Source of the DNA: Streblospio benedicti
Taxonomy: Eukaryota; Annelida; Polychaeta; Spionida; Spionidae
NCBI GenBank assembly: GCA_019095985.1
Contig: CM032669.1
Location: forward strand, 6,359,843 to 6,423,842
Length of the DNA: 64,000 nucleotides
Reading direction: 5' to 3'
The notes under the pieces are model-generated. The model searched no databases, was not told the DNA's origin, and saw nothing but the letters and a program-made list of their open reading frames with translations. Below, in pieces: positions 36,021 through 48,669 of the stretch. Every line of letters starts with the position of its first letter. Positions within the stretch are counted from its first letter, which is position 1. The position numbers and the translations under genes are program-made.

Positions 36021-36026
36021 AATAAA
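36021..36026 (+). terminator. Possible polyadenylation signal of the BRAP-like gene
   Basis: AATAAA about 890 bases after the stop codon. If used, both inverted MITE copies lie within the 3' UTR. Confidence 0.4.
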
Positions 36027-36814
36027 ATAAACTAAAGTCAATAAGAGTGTCATTGGTATAGTTCTGTGAAATGCTTTGTAAAACTGTAATAGAGTAAATA
36101 TTACATTCAAATAAACGTGGATTTGTACCGTAAATGGAATTATGAATTTTCACAAAGACCAAGACTTAAGACCAAGACAACAACACAATTACACATATTC
36201 TGTAAGGTCCATGTCATGCAGAGCTAAAGATGCCTTCTAGTTTTCAGTCCTAGTAGGTATTAATTTATGACCGTCCTATAGTCTACTAAAATCTATACTA
36301 TTCATAAATATCAAGGTTTTAATTAGAAAATGTAAGGGGGCCGAATACTGAAAAATCGTGGGCCGAAAACTGAAATCATGGCTAAAACGATTTTTGTCCA
36401 CAAGTGTTTGTTTATGAAGATAAAATCTCACCAATAGTACTATCTATGGTCCTTGTAAGTTTGACACATACAAGAGGGTTTCACAGAGTTTGTTTGCATT
36501 TGGTTTCTATGACATAATTCATCTTACGCTACCACCCCCCACCTTTCCTGCCTGGTGACGTCATTTGTGAACGATCCCTTACTAGTATGGAATGCACAAT
36601 GATCCATCAATATCATATCAGCAGCAAAAGTCTACTTGGTGCTGTTTGTTGCGTCAGAATCAACATGTAGCATGACAGAGCGAATGTCTCTAAACAGTGG
36701 CACACAGATTATTTGTGTCTGATTACATGCATTGTAATTGTGTACATTTTATCATGATTTCCATAACATTTTTAGCAAACGTCTTTATTGTCCATAACTT
36801 GCAGGGATGGGGTC

Positions 36815-36930
36815 AATTCCATTTTGTCAATTCCAATTTCATTTCCAATTCCATTTTCCCCTCAAGGTTCAATTCCAATTCCAATTCCACAGCCTTCAAT
36901 TACAATTCTGATTCCAATTTCAGATTAGTA
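36815..36930 (+). repeat. Degenerate AATTCC hexamer repeat
   Basis: Runs of CAATTCCATTT, CAATTCCAATTCC and related steps over about 115 bases. The open frame across it is a by-product of the repeat (Asn-Ser rich). Confidence 0.8.
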
Positions 36931-37639
36931 AAAGTATATTATGCATTTACGTCAGGCTTAGTGCCCATCTTTTAAAATGAGCAAACTGACTTATAAGCCA
37001 CAATTGGCTGGGTGAAATCATTAATGTATTTAAATAAAATCAGAATATGTATACCACATGTCAGTATAATAAATGAATATTTGACCACGACTTATCAAAC
37101 TAATGAACATCAATGATAATATATAAACCAATTGTAAAACTAAATATAAATAAAAAAACATGGTCTAGAAATGATTTTTAACAATCCTTTGTGCGCGTTC
37201 ATATTCAATAAATCCAGGGCAACAAGATCTCTCACTTTAAGTGATTTTATAGAGTTTTAACCAATTTTCAAATGATTATCATTTATAGGACATACATTAA
37301 AATAATAAGTAAAATGTAAAGCCTTTTGATTAACAATTAGGAATTCCATTAAATAAATACAGAAATCTTTTTACTAGAAGTCTTTTTAAGCTAGAATTTT
37401 ACTTTCCATGCAATGGTCAACATCTCTAGTTGATTGGCCCTTTGTAAAACTTATTTAACAGATATGGCTAACTGACCACTAACTGTCACCACTTGCACTG
37501 AATACAAAAGACTTCACCAGTTACTGCCCAGTGAAGCAAACACTGGTAATTGCCATGTCAACTTGAGTATTAACCGAGGAATTCTTTCTTTTACAAATTT
37601 CTGTTGTCTTGATTTTAACCTGTTTGTGTTAAAAGGTTA

Positions 37640-38440
37640 CTCGTCTGAACCGATGGCTCTGTAACCCCCAGCTTACATACTTGGTCTGTTATCATCTCAA
37701 CCCAGAGGTCGTGGGTTCGAATCCCACTTGAGGACGAAATATCATTCAAAAGCACTAAAATACTAATAAGACCCTTCCCAAAATGTCGTCCTCAAGTGGG
37801 ATTCGAATCCACGACCTCTGGGTTGAGATGATAACAGACCAAGTATGTAAGCTGGGGGTTACAGAGACATCGGTCAGCTTTTAACAGCTCGCTGCTTGGG
37901 ATGATGGTATCATTCTGGTCTCACAACCTTGGAGTCGAGTCCCGCCAGGGCCACTTGATATAGTCAGATGGAAGCTTAGGGTTGTAAAACCTGTCTTCAG
38001 CTATATCTATCGTTGGTAGAAATATGCTTGCTAAAAAGACGTGAGAGAGAAGTATAAAAATATATCCGCAAGCACTGGGAAACACATATATATCATTCAA
38101 AAGCTCTAAAAATGCTAATAAGACCCTTCCCAAAATTTCGTCCTCAAGTGGGATTCGAACCCACGACCTCTGGGTTGAGATGATAACAGACCAAGTATGT
38201 AAGCTGGCGGTTACGGAGACATCGGTTCAGCCGAGTAACCTTTTAACAGCTCGCTGCTTGGGATGATGGTATCATTCTGGTCTCACAACCTTGGGGTCGT
38301 GAGTTCGAGTCCCGCCAGGGCCTCTTGATATAGCCAAATGGAAGCTTAGGGTTGTAAAACCTGTCTTCAGCTATATATATCGTTGGTAGAAATATGCTTG
38401 CTAAAAAGACGTGAGAGAGAGAAGTATAAAAATATATTGA
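37640..38440. repeat. Cluster of tRNA-derived SINE-like units
   Basis: A unit with a box-B-like GGTTCGAATCCCAC (37650-37745) is followed by its inverse copy (37785-37885) and by tandem direct copies (37780-38080 and 38137-38430). A second tRNA-like part (TCGTGAGTTCGAGTCCCGCC) sits at about 38294. No unit folds as a complete tRNA with an acceptor stem, so these are SINE-like repeats, not tRNA genes. Confidence 0.7.
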
Positions 38441-38489
38441 GTAAAAAGAAGAATTCTTCAACTGTCAACGACTAAGATTGCATCTGTAG

Positions 38490-38957
38490 GAAGTGTAAAA
38501 TATGTGGCAAATTAAGCTCATCCAACAGAGCTGCGGTTTCTCATCTGCGAATGTTTGACGAGATTAAACGATGCTATGTGTGTAAGCACTGTAACAAAGA
38601 TTTCACCAATCAGAAAGTGTTTCTCAAACATTACCGCCGAGAATGTCGCACCTTGACTACTTGTACACGTCAAGTGTTAGAAAGAGGAAAAATAGAACAT
38701 ATGAAAAAGAAATCCAACAAAATGAAAACCACGCAAATGGTGAATTCAAAGATGTCTGCGAGTGCCCAACATAATGATCCTGACTGGAAGCCCTTGAAGA
38801 AAAGTTCTGTAATCAATGATTCTGAAATGCTGTATTCATCGCGCCTCGATGTGGTCAAATGTGATGAGATGTCCCGTTCGTGTCACATCTGTCGGCACGT
38901 CAGCACCACAATAATGAGTGCTGCAAGACACAATATGACAGTTCACCACACAAGCAG
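38490..38957 (+). CDS. Zinc finger protein exon (three fingers)
   Basis: 468 bases, acceptor CATCTGTAG and donor GTGAGA. It encodes KCKICGKLSSSNRAAVSHLR, a C2HC finger YVCKHCNKDFTNQKVFLKHY ending RREC, a Lys/Ser-rich linker, and a C2H2 finger SCHICRHVSTTIMSAARHNM ending TVHHTSR. The finger pair (C2HC then C2H2) is repeated by the next exons, so the gene grew by exon duplication. Probably a nuclear DNA-binding protein. Upstream exons were not found; the SINE cluster lies immediately before. Confidence 0.75.
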
Positions 38958-39247
38958 GTGAGATTTTGATGTAAAACTTCGTTCAATTATACATAGTTAT
39001 GCATTTGCTTTATATCAATGTTTTTCACAACGATAATTGTCATGTTGACCAACTACAACAAAATGTATGAAACTTAAGAAAGAAATCTATTGACATGTAT
39101 CTAGATGTGACACAATATGTACATGTACGCTTGAATTTTATTGATAAAAAGGCCATGAACTTTTAAAACCACCCTGTCCGTATATTTTGTACCCTGTTTG
39201 TCTATGGACTTGTATTTTTTTCTAACCTTTTATATTCTTTCCCACAG

Positions 39248-39413
39248 ATGCTGTGTGCAGATACTGTCATCAGGGATATAGCACATTAGATCGACTGAAA
39301 ACACACAGTAAACTATGTACAGTAAAGGCCAAGTCTTGTCACATTTGCCATCATGTAAGCACCACAGAGGAGAGGGCAGCACGACATTTGATGACTGTCC
39401 ATCAAACTAGCCG
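39248..39413 (+). CDS. Zinc finger exon, duplicated pair
   Basis: Encodes VCRYCHQGYSTLDRLKTHSK ending LC, then SCHICHHVSTTEERAARHLM ending TVHQTSR. Two acceptors are possible. The one at 39247 gives the full first finger but is out of frame with the phase-2 donor of the previous exon. The one at 39260 (GTGTGCAG) is in frame but removes the first Cys. Comparison with the next exon (RYYVCQYCHQRY) suggests loss of two bases here. The donor is CCG|GTTAGA. Confidence 0.65.
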
Positions 39414-39901
39414 GTTAGATTTTAGTTTTTGTGTATATAACATGCATGGAGTTGTTTTTAATCCAATCCAATGTTGAGATCTTGATTTTTAATTTTTCCT
39501 TCACTGCCGAATGGGTAGTGTTATTCAATTCCTTGTTTTTGTGTTGGTATAAAAAGGCCTGCATTGCAGCTCTATTTTAGTGTCAATTTGCCAATCAGAA
39601 AACGAGATGGTGTTAATAATGTTGTTTGAAGAAGAAAAAAACTGCTATATTTTCACAAGGCTTGTCTTAATATGAATAATTAATGTAAAATGAAATAATA
39701 GATTTGAAGTGATGAAGGCTAACTTAAAATCATGCATATATTTACGTGTACATATTGAGTATGGTTAAAAGTTTGAACATTTCATCAATCTATGTTTTTG
39801 TTAAATTTAAAAAATAATTGAAGTGATGTCATGCTGACTTAAAGTCAGACTTTCAAAGTGATCAGTTTTGTCATTTATGTGTAATATGTTCTTTTCCACA
39901 G

Positions 39902-40187
39902 ATACTATGTATGCCAATATTGTCACCAGAGATACAGAACATGTGAACATCTGAAATCGCATAGTGATCGTTGCACATCAAAGGTTATGTCTCTAAGAAA
40001 AACGAGTTCAAAAAGTAGTTCTGCTTGCATGAGGCTACAGAACGAAAATTTTACAACTAGTTCAGTGTCTCGTTCAAGAAATGATGGTGATTGTAAGTCA
40101 CGTTCTCTTAGAAGTTCGGATGGAGGGAGTGTTGTTCACAGCTCTAAGACCAAACCTAGTGAATCTGTAACACAGACATCCAAAGAG
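39902..40187 (+). CDS. Zinc finger exon with Ser-rich linker
   Basis: Acceptor TTCCACAG; joins the previous exon in phase 2 to read RYYVCQYCHQRYRTCEHLKS ending DRC, a C2HC finger, then a Ser/Arg-rich stretch (LRKTSSKSSSACMR, SVSRSRNDGDCKSRSLRSSD). Donor AAAGAG|GTACAT is one option; GATT|GTAAGT inside the exon is a stronger match, so the exon end is uncertain. Confidence 0.6.
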
Positions 40188-40304
40188 GTACATGTATATC
40201 AGATAGATGATTGCATTATGTCTTTGCAATGTTTCATTGTGAACATGAGAGTAGTTGTATATCTTCTGCTGCTTAACACCTTAACACAGTCCATGGTCTA
40301 GAAC

Positions 40305-40444
40305 GATGTTTTATTTGCAGTAATTGTGAAGAAGATTTTACATCTGCTGCTCGTTTGTATGAGCATTACGATATTTGTACATCGAATTTTATTGCATACG
40401 ACCATGAAAATTTTGTACCTCGTGAAGGCCCCTTTTCAAATTAA
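40305..40444 (+). CDS. Zinc finger gene, likely terminal exon
   Basis: Reads CFICSNCEEDFTSAARLYEH then YDIC, another C2HC finger, ending NFVPREGPFSN and a stop. An AATAAA lies about 45 bases later. None of the simple splices from the previous exon keeps the frame, so the join is unresolved. Confidence 0.5.
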
Positions 40445-41167
40445 AACACCAGGATTAAAACTTCAGGAGTTCGAAAACGTTTATGAATAAAAATTAAAAT
40501 CAAAATTAAACTAGAACAAAAAAATTTCTTCTTATCAAGAATACAGCTATAAAAGAAAGCAATACACTATAGATAATTTGTAGCAATAGATATATACATG
40601 TAGCTTATAACACAATGGGCAATAGACCTGGGGAATCCCCATTATCTGTAAATAAACAAATGAATATGAACAATCTCTTTGGCGTGAACACGCAAATAAT
40701 GCCATGTTCACAACTGCATTTGATTAGGCCTGTGATATGCTCCCATTTTTATGCAGTCATCTTTAGGCATTTTTGCCTGGTTTCCAGGTGTACATCAGAC
40801 TTAGCCAAACTCTCAAGCAATATCGGGCAAAGAGCATTGATGGGCTTAGGGCCGGCTTTTTATGGAGGAGGGTATTCAATTTGCTCTAGATATTTCAATA
40901 GGCTGTTTAAATGAAAGTCACTTTCAGAATGCACAAAACATAACACATTGCTTCTATACATGCATACTTGTTATCCCATTGAGCATAGCCTTTAACAGTT
41001 GCACACTGCTCCATGGTACCTACACATTAAATAGGTTACATGTCATGGGTTGAAAGAGTGTGGAGTGCCTTAATGAGTAATTAGCAGTGTGTGCTGAATG
41101 GGCTGCTGATGCAAGTATATGAGAAATGATCAAATGATGATCATTGAGTGTGCCTATGACCTGGTGT

Positions 41168-42003
41168 AAAATGTAGTCGTGAGAGCACAAATAGAATCAC
41201 GACTATAAACCACCACATTTACATTACATTTACATTTACCTGATGCAGAGGGACCACACAGAGTGCAAAACTATATGTAGTTTATTGGATAACTTGCCCT
41301 TGATTAATTTTGAGAGAACCAGCAGGATATCAGCGTTAGAGCTGGTTTGAACAGTGCGTTAAGCCGACCTTTTCTGGTTTTGCACTATTTGTTACATGAG
41401 GACAGCTGATCAAAATTTTAAAATGTTTAATGGAGATTTAGATTCTGTGCAATTCTGACCAATTTGCTGATAAATGGAGGTAAACTTTACTAGTATTCAA
41501 TAATGAGTAAGGCCACTTCTATTTTGTGTGACAATGTGAGTGAAAATGGAAGAAATTTCAATGAAAGTTGTCAGCCATGGGGCACCATTGGTGGTGGTTG
41601 ACATACTAATGGTATATTACTAATATTATTAGTAATTAATACATTATTTGAATGAAAAAGAATATATGATTGCATGAAATTATATCTTCTTTCAAACCTT
41701 TCACTATTTGAACCAAAAAACTAGTGTATGGACATATCACAAGCACATGTTCTGGCAGAAAGCTGGAGCTTCTAAGGTGCTTCACTGTCTGTTTCCCCAC
41801 CAGGGGTCTGACCCAGACACTGATGGTTCTTAGACAGCCCCGTACCGTGAGGCAAAATTTTCCTCTTTCATTTCAATAATCACATCCCAGAAATTCAATT
41901 CTACTCACTGTTCTGGCAATGAAAAAATAAAAAATAATATTAACATAAATGTAAATGTGTGGTGGTTTATAGTCCTTATCCCAGTCTGGCTCTCATGACT
42001 TTA
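41168..42003. mobile_element. Inverted-repeat element, about 830 bp
   Basis: GTAGTCGTGAGAGC and CTATAAACCACCACATTTAC at the left pair with GTAAATGTGTGGTGGTTTAT and GGCTCTCATGACTTTAC at the right. No coding capacity seen; family not assigned. Confidence 0.65.
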
Positions 42004-42203
42004 CAATTTACCAAGAGGTCATTCCTTATTTTCCTTAGTGGATCAGCAAAGTTCTCGTATACTTGGTGCTCCTCAAGCAGAGTGCGATGTTCTTTAGGGG
42101 ATGGTTTACATCTGAAATAACTGCAATGTATTTGTAGGTTTATTACGGCGGACTCGCAACGCCAAGCATATATATGGTTATTATTTCACTTAATAGTCGT
42201 TGA

Positions 42204-42300
42204 ATTAATACAATATTTTGATGGAAACAGTCTGTGGTAATATGCGATTCCATCCATATATATAAGTCTATGTAATTGTTTCAACTAAATAGATTATTTT
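42204..42300 (+). repeat. Core repeat R1, copy 2
   Basis: Inverse of 7063-7160: ATGCGATTCCATCC and ATATATAAGTCTATGTAATT are shared. Confidence 0.75.
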
Positions 42301-42789
42301 GAGCATGTATCCTGTGCATTGGAAAATTTTGACAGGTAAATTTCGGCGACAGTGTCAGTGCCGTGTCGATGTTTGCAGGCTATTAGAATAATAACTATTT
42401 AATATTTTGGTCCCGTGTGTTGAAAATAAGAAACTACATACATTTCTTGTCAGAATGCCTTACTTTTATAGGGATTGATGCAATAATTAATGCACAGCTT
42501 TCAAAAGAGCATCTCTTATTTCGTGGGTCCGTTTTATAGAGGAATGTCTACAATAGACTAGCACAGAAAACTAGCAAATATAACGTTGCATCGAAATTAT
42601 ATCCTTTAGAAGTATTTGAGAATGATAAAGAACCAATATGCGATTGATTTGACACCAAGAAATATAAAATCAAACAATAATAAGTTTGTCAAATATAAGT
42701 TGAAAGTCGGAAGATGTTTGAAATGTTGACACTTGTCGTTTTATCAGAGAGCATTTCACTAGCAGTAGCAGTTGACAATAACAAAAACA

Positions 42790-42895
42790 TGTACGATCAC
42801 ACGATTGTCGTATTAATATATAATTGTGATGGAAAATAATCTGCAGTAATATGCAATTCCATTCATATACATAAATCTATGAATTTTTTTTACCT
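42790..42895 (+). repeat. Core repeat R1, copy 3
   Basis: Same orientation as copy 2, more diverged (ATGCAATTCCATTCATATAC). Confidence 0.65.
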
Positions 42896-43786
42896 ATATA
42901 GTTTTTTTGAGCATCAATCATTGCATCGACAAATAGATGACTGTTGCCGTTCGGCACGAATATCCATGACATTGGGTAAACAACATGGTTTGTAAATGTT
43001 CCTGTAAAGTTTTTTTTTTTTCGGGGATGTCACCGCCAAGAAATAGTCTATATGTTGTAGATCATAGTATAATGAATGACTTCTCATTCATAGCTATTTA
43101 TATTTCTAATCATAAAATGAAAATATATCACGTCAAAAACAGCCAATTTTCTATTCATTTGTACACAACGGCGTTTGTTGACCATCCTCTCCCGGGCACC
43201 TGCGCGCACCTGCTGGGAACGCAGATATGGACGTGTTGCGTATCTCGTTAAACTATCTCTGATCAGGGTCAGTTATGAATAAAATGTTTAGTACTTTTGT
43301 ATTCATCTTGTATCATCATCATCTTGATATCGAACAGGATATTCACAATTTTGTCATTTGCTGATGGCATCTTTAATATTAAAGTACTGCAATAGAGCTC
43401 AATAGATAATTGTGATGTGATTTCGAAAAATTCAATTTAAAATTATGGTTGAGATGCACATCATGATAATAAAGATTTTGGCTATTAATATTGTCAGTAC
43501 TAGTCAGGAATCAATGATTGTAGGGTTGGAAGCAGATTTTAGCAGCATGCTTTGAACAAACATCAGCTCTTTTGTATATGATTTATAATTGAATTCACAA
43601 AATTGAATGTGAAGTGACGAATTCTTCAACATTTTTCAGGTGAAGAACTAACTACAGGAAATATTTTGGACAAGTACCAACACAGATAACTACGCAATAA
43701 AAAGTACAACCTCAGCTAGCATCTGGCATCAGCTAGGGTCTGGTTATCAGCTAGCATCAGGCATTCCCTAGCACAGAGCAGTGGTC

Positions 43787-43897
43787 ATGATGGAGGTTAC
43801 ACTTAAGGACCCATCACTGCCGGCCACGCTATTCATGAAAATATTTCAGGATGACTCACACAAGAACGTTCACATCTCCACATGTGACGGTACTCTG
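43787..43897 (+). CDS. BTB-domain protein, exon 1
   Basis: ATG at 43787 opens MMEVTLKDPSLPATLFMKIF then QDDSHKNVHISTCDGTL, the first strand and helix of a BTB/POZ fold, followed by donor GTTAGT in phase 0. Confidence 0.75.
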
Positions 43898-44258
43898 GTT
43901 AGTAAATCTTTACATGACTTATGCTGTATATTTGATGTGGAAACATCTCAAAATTGACTAGTTTGGGCGTCTTTGCTCAGCTGGGGACATTAGAAAGATG
44001 GATTCGATATAATGGTGCATGAAAGGTTATTATTCAAGGGATATGGTAATATAGAGATATGATCTTGTAATATGTCTATTGTCTAAATATACTAGTATGT
44101 AATGCATTCCGAGTTCCATTGTGGAAGGTTCTTCTCAAATTTGGAGCAGAAGTGAATATTTATGTTTAAACTTTCTGGGTTCCTCAACTGAATGAAAAGT
44201 ATTTATGTGAGCTATTCTCGCATATCAGTTACTCAGCGATAGTTTTTACTTTTTTCAG

Positions 44259-44406
44259 GTGCTAGCCCACTCTTGTGTACTTGCTGTTGCAAGTCCAAAG
44301 CTGAGGGACATGATCTTTGGCCAGAACAGCTTCGGCTTCTTCCAAATCGACACTCCAAACATCACTTGTAAGACATGGGAGCTAGTTCTGGAGTTCATAT
44401 ACACTG
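44259..44406 (+). CDS. BTB-domain protein, exon 2
   Basis: Acceptor TTTTTCAG. Encodes VLAHSCVLAVASPKLRDMIF, then GQNSFGFFQIDTPNITCKTW and ELVLEFIYTG. This is the core of a BTB domain: the x-A-H-x-x-V-L-A-x-x-S-P helix and the E-F-I-Y-T-G turn. Donor GTAAAT, phase 1. BTB domains dimerise and recruit co-repressors or cullin-3. Confidence 0.88.
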
Positions 44407-45939
44407 GTAAATTACATTACATGCCGACATTGCAGCATCAAAACATTATATATTTATTCCCATGTTGTATGTTCTTTATCTGAGCTTCTTTATAAGATAT
44501 GTTTTTTGCACGAAAATCTCTAACATTTCTAGCATTTTGACATTTTTTCCCATCTCAGAATGAGACCAATGATTGGAGCTTAGAATAGATGAAGGCTAAG
44601 AACAAATGAGATCCCTCCTAGGCAAATAGAAACTCTAGCAAAATTTTGAGTTTAATCAACCCGCTTCGCAAAAATGTACCACATATACCAAAATGTTTGC
44701 TGGAGTCTCAGGATCAATTTTTGTTGTTGTACTAAATATCTCCTGTGCGAAAAGTAGAAAAAATGGCCTTAATGTGGACCTACGTCAAAAAAACTAAACC
44801 ACCTCTGCAAATACGTCTTATAATACCCCCACAGCAAAGTCACCCATGAAATAAAAACTACTTCAAATAAAAAGCTATTGTTCACAGGACTTATACCCCA
44901 ACTACTTGGCTACTCAGAACAGCCAAACAAATCTATTTTACCTCTATTACTTTTCTCTCAGGAGCAGGATTTGTAGAGTACGTAATTTTGGACTTCATGA
45001 CACTTTTGTTTCATAAAAAAATACATATACTTTTCTCTACTAATACTGTTATATGTTAACATGAATATTTTAATCATTCAAGACTTACTATATTCAAATG
45101 GGAAACTAATGAGCCATCTTGGGTGCTTTTATCTTAATATTTGACAAATTTATGAGCATAATACTAACCCTACCCCCTAACGTCATTTTGTGCCAAAGGG
45201 TGTGTGACATAGTGATATACTGTAACACTTTCAATAAGATCTTCAACTATTGATATAATGTCATGACTTATAAGGTAATTTTGCATTCTGTGCCCATATC
45301 TGCTATAAACAATAGTAAAATTTGTAACATGAAGTCCCTAAATCAATTTTTAACATAATGTACCCCCGTATTTTGATACCTTTTAATTCAGAATGTATGT
45401 GGTAAATGTTTTTTATTCGTATAACGTTTCGATGATACTTAAAACAAATATTTTAAGTCATAGGATAGTAAAACAAATATCTGACATACAAAAATATACA
45501 GAGTTTAGCTTTCAGATAATTGATAAACATATGTTACTATTAACTTTTAAAGGAACACTACAATTTAAAAAAAAATCCAGTTACATGCAATATAAAATAC
45601 TACAACTTAACGTTTATTAAATCCAAACAAGATACTTGTCACATACCCATTTTGGTGCAAGTGCAGTTACTTGCAAGCAGGTCATCCAGCATTTCTGCTT
45701 CAGTGGGCCCATCAAAAAGCTGGTTTCCCTGTATCCATTTTGTACCAACCATTCCCTTCTGAAGAAGGTATGTTTATACAGCCTCATGTCAAGAAAACCA
45801 TATCTTAACTTGATAACAATCAAGCTTTTTACATGTTCTTTTGAAACTAGGTTCAGATGGAAGTATTCTTTGCAGAGGCATATCCCTTCGATCAGTTCAA
45901 TCCGAAGTTTTGAAAGATCACCATGTCAAAATGTTCAAT

Positions 45940-46235
45940 CAATCTCCAGTTTTTGTGAGTTATAAGCAGATTTTGTGAGGAAATCAAGAGCTTTGTGAGG
46001 AAAATGTTTACTTTTTTGAAATCGGGCGGTTTTGATTTTCCACTGTAAACGGGCTAAAAATCATTTCTGAGCACAATTTTTGTCGTCCATGCACTATAAG
46101 AATACTTTTGGCACATACTGATGCAATTTATTTCCACTCACATGGGCTGGTTTACAGTGGAAAATCCAAAACCGCCGATTTCAAAAGTAAATATTTTCCT
46201 CACAAAATCTGCTTATAACTCACAAAAACAGATTG
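45940..46235. repeat. Internal palindrome of the 4-kb element
   Basis: AGTTATAAGCAGATTTTGTG and the following 80 bases pair with 46150-46232; the loop is about 100 bases. Confidence 0.8.
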
Positions 46236-47341
46236 ATTGATTCTTCAATATTCTATTGATTCTTCAATAGCTGTTATAATATGACACATCCACAAAATTG
46301 CCATCCAGATGGGAAGACTTGTTATTTTCTAGTGGAGTCAATTGTTTTGCTGAGACAAATAAAGTTCCTCATCAGAGCATAAAATATCTAAAGGTAGCCA
46401 AAATATATTTTAAAACAATTTAAGCTAACAAAAATATAGGTTAAAAATACATCCTTGTCAAAAGATAAAGGAAGCACTGTCTCTTAATAATAGATAATCT
46501 ATACAGGTATGTCAATTATAAAATGCTGATTTTACAATATTGAAATACATGTTTGTTATTCAAAGAAAGAGGAACTTTACGCCCAGTGGTTTTCCAAGAC
46601 TGGCCAGTCTTTAGAATTAATAACTTGTCACCAGCGGTAGAAACTGAAACATGTAGTTGGATGCTCATGCTCAATTTTTCAAAATTTTACCTTAATTTTG
46701 TCTTACAAATTGATGACAAATTTAAACAAACAGAAGGACAGTTACCAATATTCAATGGCATATTAATTTTATATGGGCACAGAGTCCAGTTATAAATAAT
46801 GCAAAAAATGATGGAGGCATCATTGGCCTCACAAGAAATGAATCACATCTTTTGCGCAAAGACTTGACTCATGGGAATGCTTGAGAATATTATAGAACCA
46901 TGTGGAGAGCAGTGGTTTGAGTCCAACTGAATATGCCGATCATGAGCAGACCCAGCCTGCAGCAATGAAACGAGATGAACAGCATCTTCAATAGCTGTTA
47001 AGTTATATTGATGCTAATATGACACATCCTTTTGACAAAGATTGCCATCCAAATGGGAAGTTGTTACATATTTCTAGTGGAGTCATTGCAAATGATGTGC
47101 AAAACTTCCTCTAGTCTGTAGGGAATCAGGTGGTGCAAAGCTGAATAGGTTCAGTTTGATGGAGGTTCATTTATCTGGTGGCATACATCAGATGGCTTCA
47201 CTTTTCTGATCAGAATGGCTTCCAATTATTTACTTTGAAAATACTTGGGATCAACTATGGAATCAACACACAGAATCTTAGTCTTATCCTATATTGAGAT
47301 ACCATGACCTTGCAGGTCAATGTGGATATGGCAGGACCCTT

Positions 47342-47550
47342 TCATGGAGCCGGTAGAACTTCGGGCCCATCCCCAGTTCTAGGAATTCCCGTCTTTACAG
47401 AATCTCTTTTTCTCCCACATAAAAAAGCATCACAGTCACTACACTTGATCTGATACACTGGCCCAATCACCTTTTCTTTTGTCAAGGGGTCCTTAGGTCT
47501 CACCAATAACTGTCTCAATGTGTTCACTGGTTTGAAGAACACTTGAACCT
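47342..47550 (-). mobile_element. Penelope-like fragment, linker before GIY-YIG
   Basis: Encodes FKPVNTLRQLLVRPKDPLTK then GPVYQIKCSDCDAF, the conserved linker (RPKDP) and first strand of the Penelope GIY-YIG endonuclease. The rest is missing. It lies within the 4-kb inverted-repeat element. Confidence 0.7.
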
Positions 47551-48669
47551 TAAACTTACTTTATCACCCTTCTAATGCATTCTGAAACACTACATAAGAT
47601 GTAACTGGGGGTTTCTCACGGAGTTCAGATTGAGTAACATCTGGCATTAATAGTATTCAAAATATGGGAACACTACATTTAAACTAAAAATGATTTAGGG
47701 ACTTAATAATACAAAATTTACTATTGTTTCACAGCAGATTAGTGGGTTCAAATTGATTATTTTGAACTGCAGCAGGTCCTCTCATTCTTATGTCATTTTG
47801 GCTACCTATTAGATATTTTAGCTCTGATGATAAACTTTATGTAAAGGTAATTGGAAAATTAAATAAACTTGAATTTTTTTTAAATCTTTTGGCACTTATT
47901 TTATACAGCAGTTTAGGGACTTCACACAACAAACAAATACTAAGAATATAGAGATATGGGTTCAGAATGCAAAATTACCTTAGAAGTCATGACATTATAT
48001 CACTAGTTGAAGATCTAATTGAAAGTGTTACAGTACATCAGTATGTCACATACTATTTGGCAAAAAATGACATTTGGGGGTAGGGTTAGTATTATGCTCA
48101 TAAAATTGTCAATTATTAAGATAAAAGCACCCAAGATGGCTTATTAGTGTCCTAATTGAATGGAGTAAGTGTTGAATAGTTAAAATGCTCATGTTAACAT
48201 ATAACAGTATTAGTAGAGAAAAAGTATATGTAATTTGTTTTCTAAAACAAAAAGTGTCATGGAGTCCAAAATTATGTACTCTACAAATCCTGCTCTTGAG
48301 ACAAAAAGTAATAGAAAAAAAAATAGATTTGTTTACTGTTATGAGTAGCCAAGTAGTCGGGGTATAAGTCCTGTGAACAATAGCTTTTATTTGATTAGTT
48401 TTTATTTCATGGGTGACTTTGCTGTGTGGGTATTATAAGACGTATTTTGCAGACGCGGTTTAGTTTTTTCGATGCAGGTCCACATTAAGGCCATTTTTTT
48501 CTACTTTCGCACAGGATAAATTTAGTACAACAGGACTGAAATTGATCCTGAGACTCCAGCAAACATTTTGATATATGTGATACATTTTTGTGAGGGTTGA
48601 TTAAACTCCCTAAATTAAGGGCCCTTTGAAGAAATCCCTACTCGCCTATCCTCCCTATTGTTGTTGCAG

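Larger units (their letters stand above)
40445..43786. other. No gene seen; repeats only
   Basis: Holds an inverted-repeat element at 41168-42003 and two copies of core repeat R1. CCTACACATTAAATAG near 41018 also occurs near 56980. No exon recognised. Confidence 0.45.
44648..48610. mobile_element. 4-kb element with 0.7-0.9-kb inverted ends
   Basis: The left arm (44648-45365), starting GAGTTTAATCAACCC, matches the right arm (47680-48610) in reverse, with an extra 170 bases in the right arm. The centre holds another palindrome (45940-46235), a direct repeat around GCCATCC(A)ATGGGAAG at 46300 and 47048, and a Penelope fragment. No transposase was recognised. It fills the last intron of the BTB gene and ends 60 bases before exon 3. 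Inverted ends this long are typical of fold-back DNA transposons. Confidence 0.8.

Noticed and set aside
36697-36975. Asn/Ser-rich ORF at 36.7-37.0 kb
   Set aside because: It is the translation of a degenerate AATTCC repeat, with no splice sites or domain.
37650-38330. Possible tRNA genes (GGTTCGAATCCCAC and similar)
   Set aside because: Box B is present, but no acceptor stem or full cloverleaf can be formed, and copies are repeated and inverted; they are SINE-like.
45393-46800. Short plus-strand ORFs in the centre of the 4-kb inverted-repeat element
   Set aside because: No transposase motif, low-complexity composition, and they cross palindrome arms.
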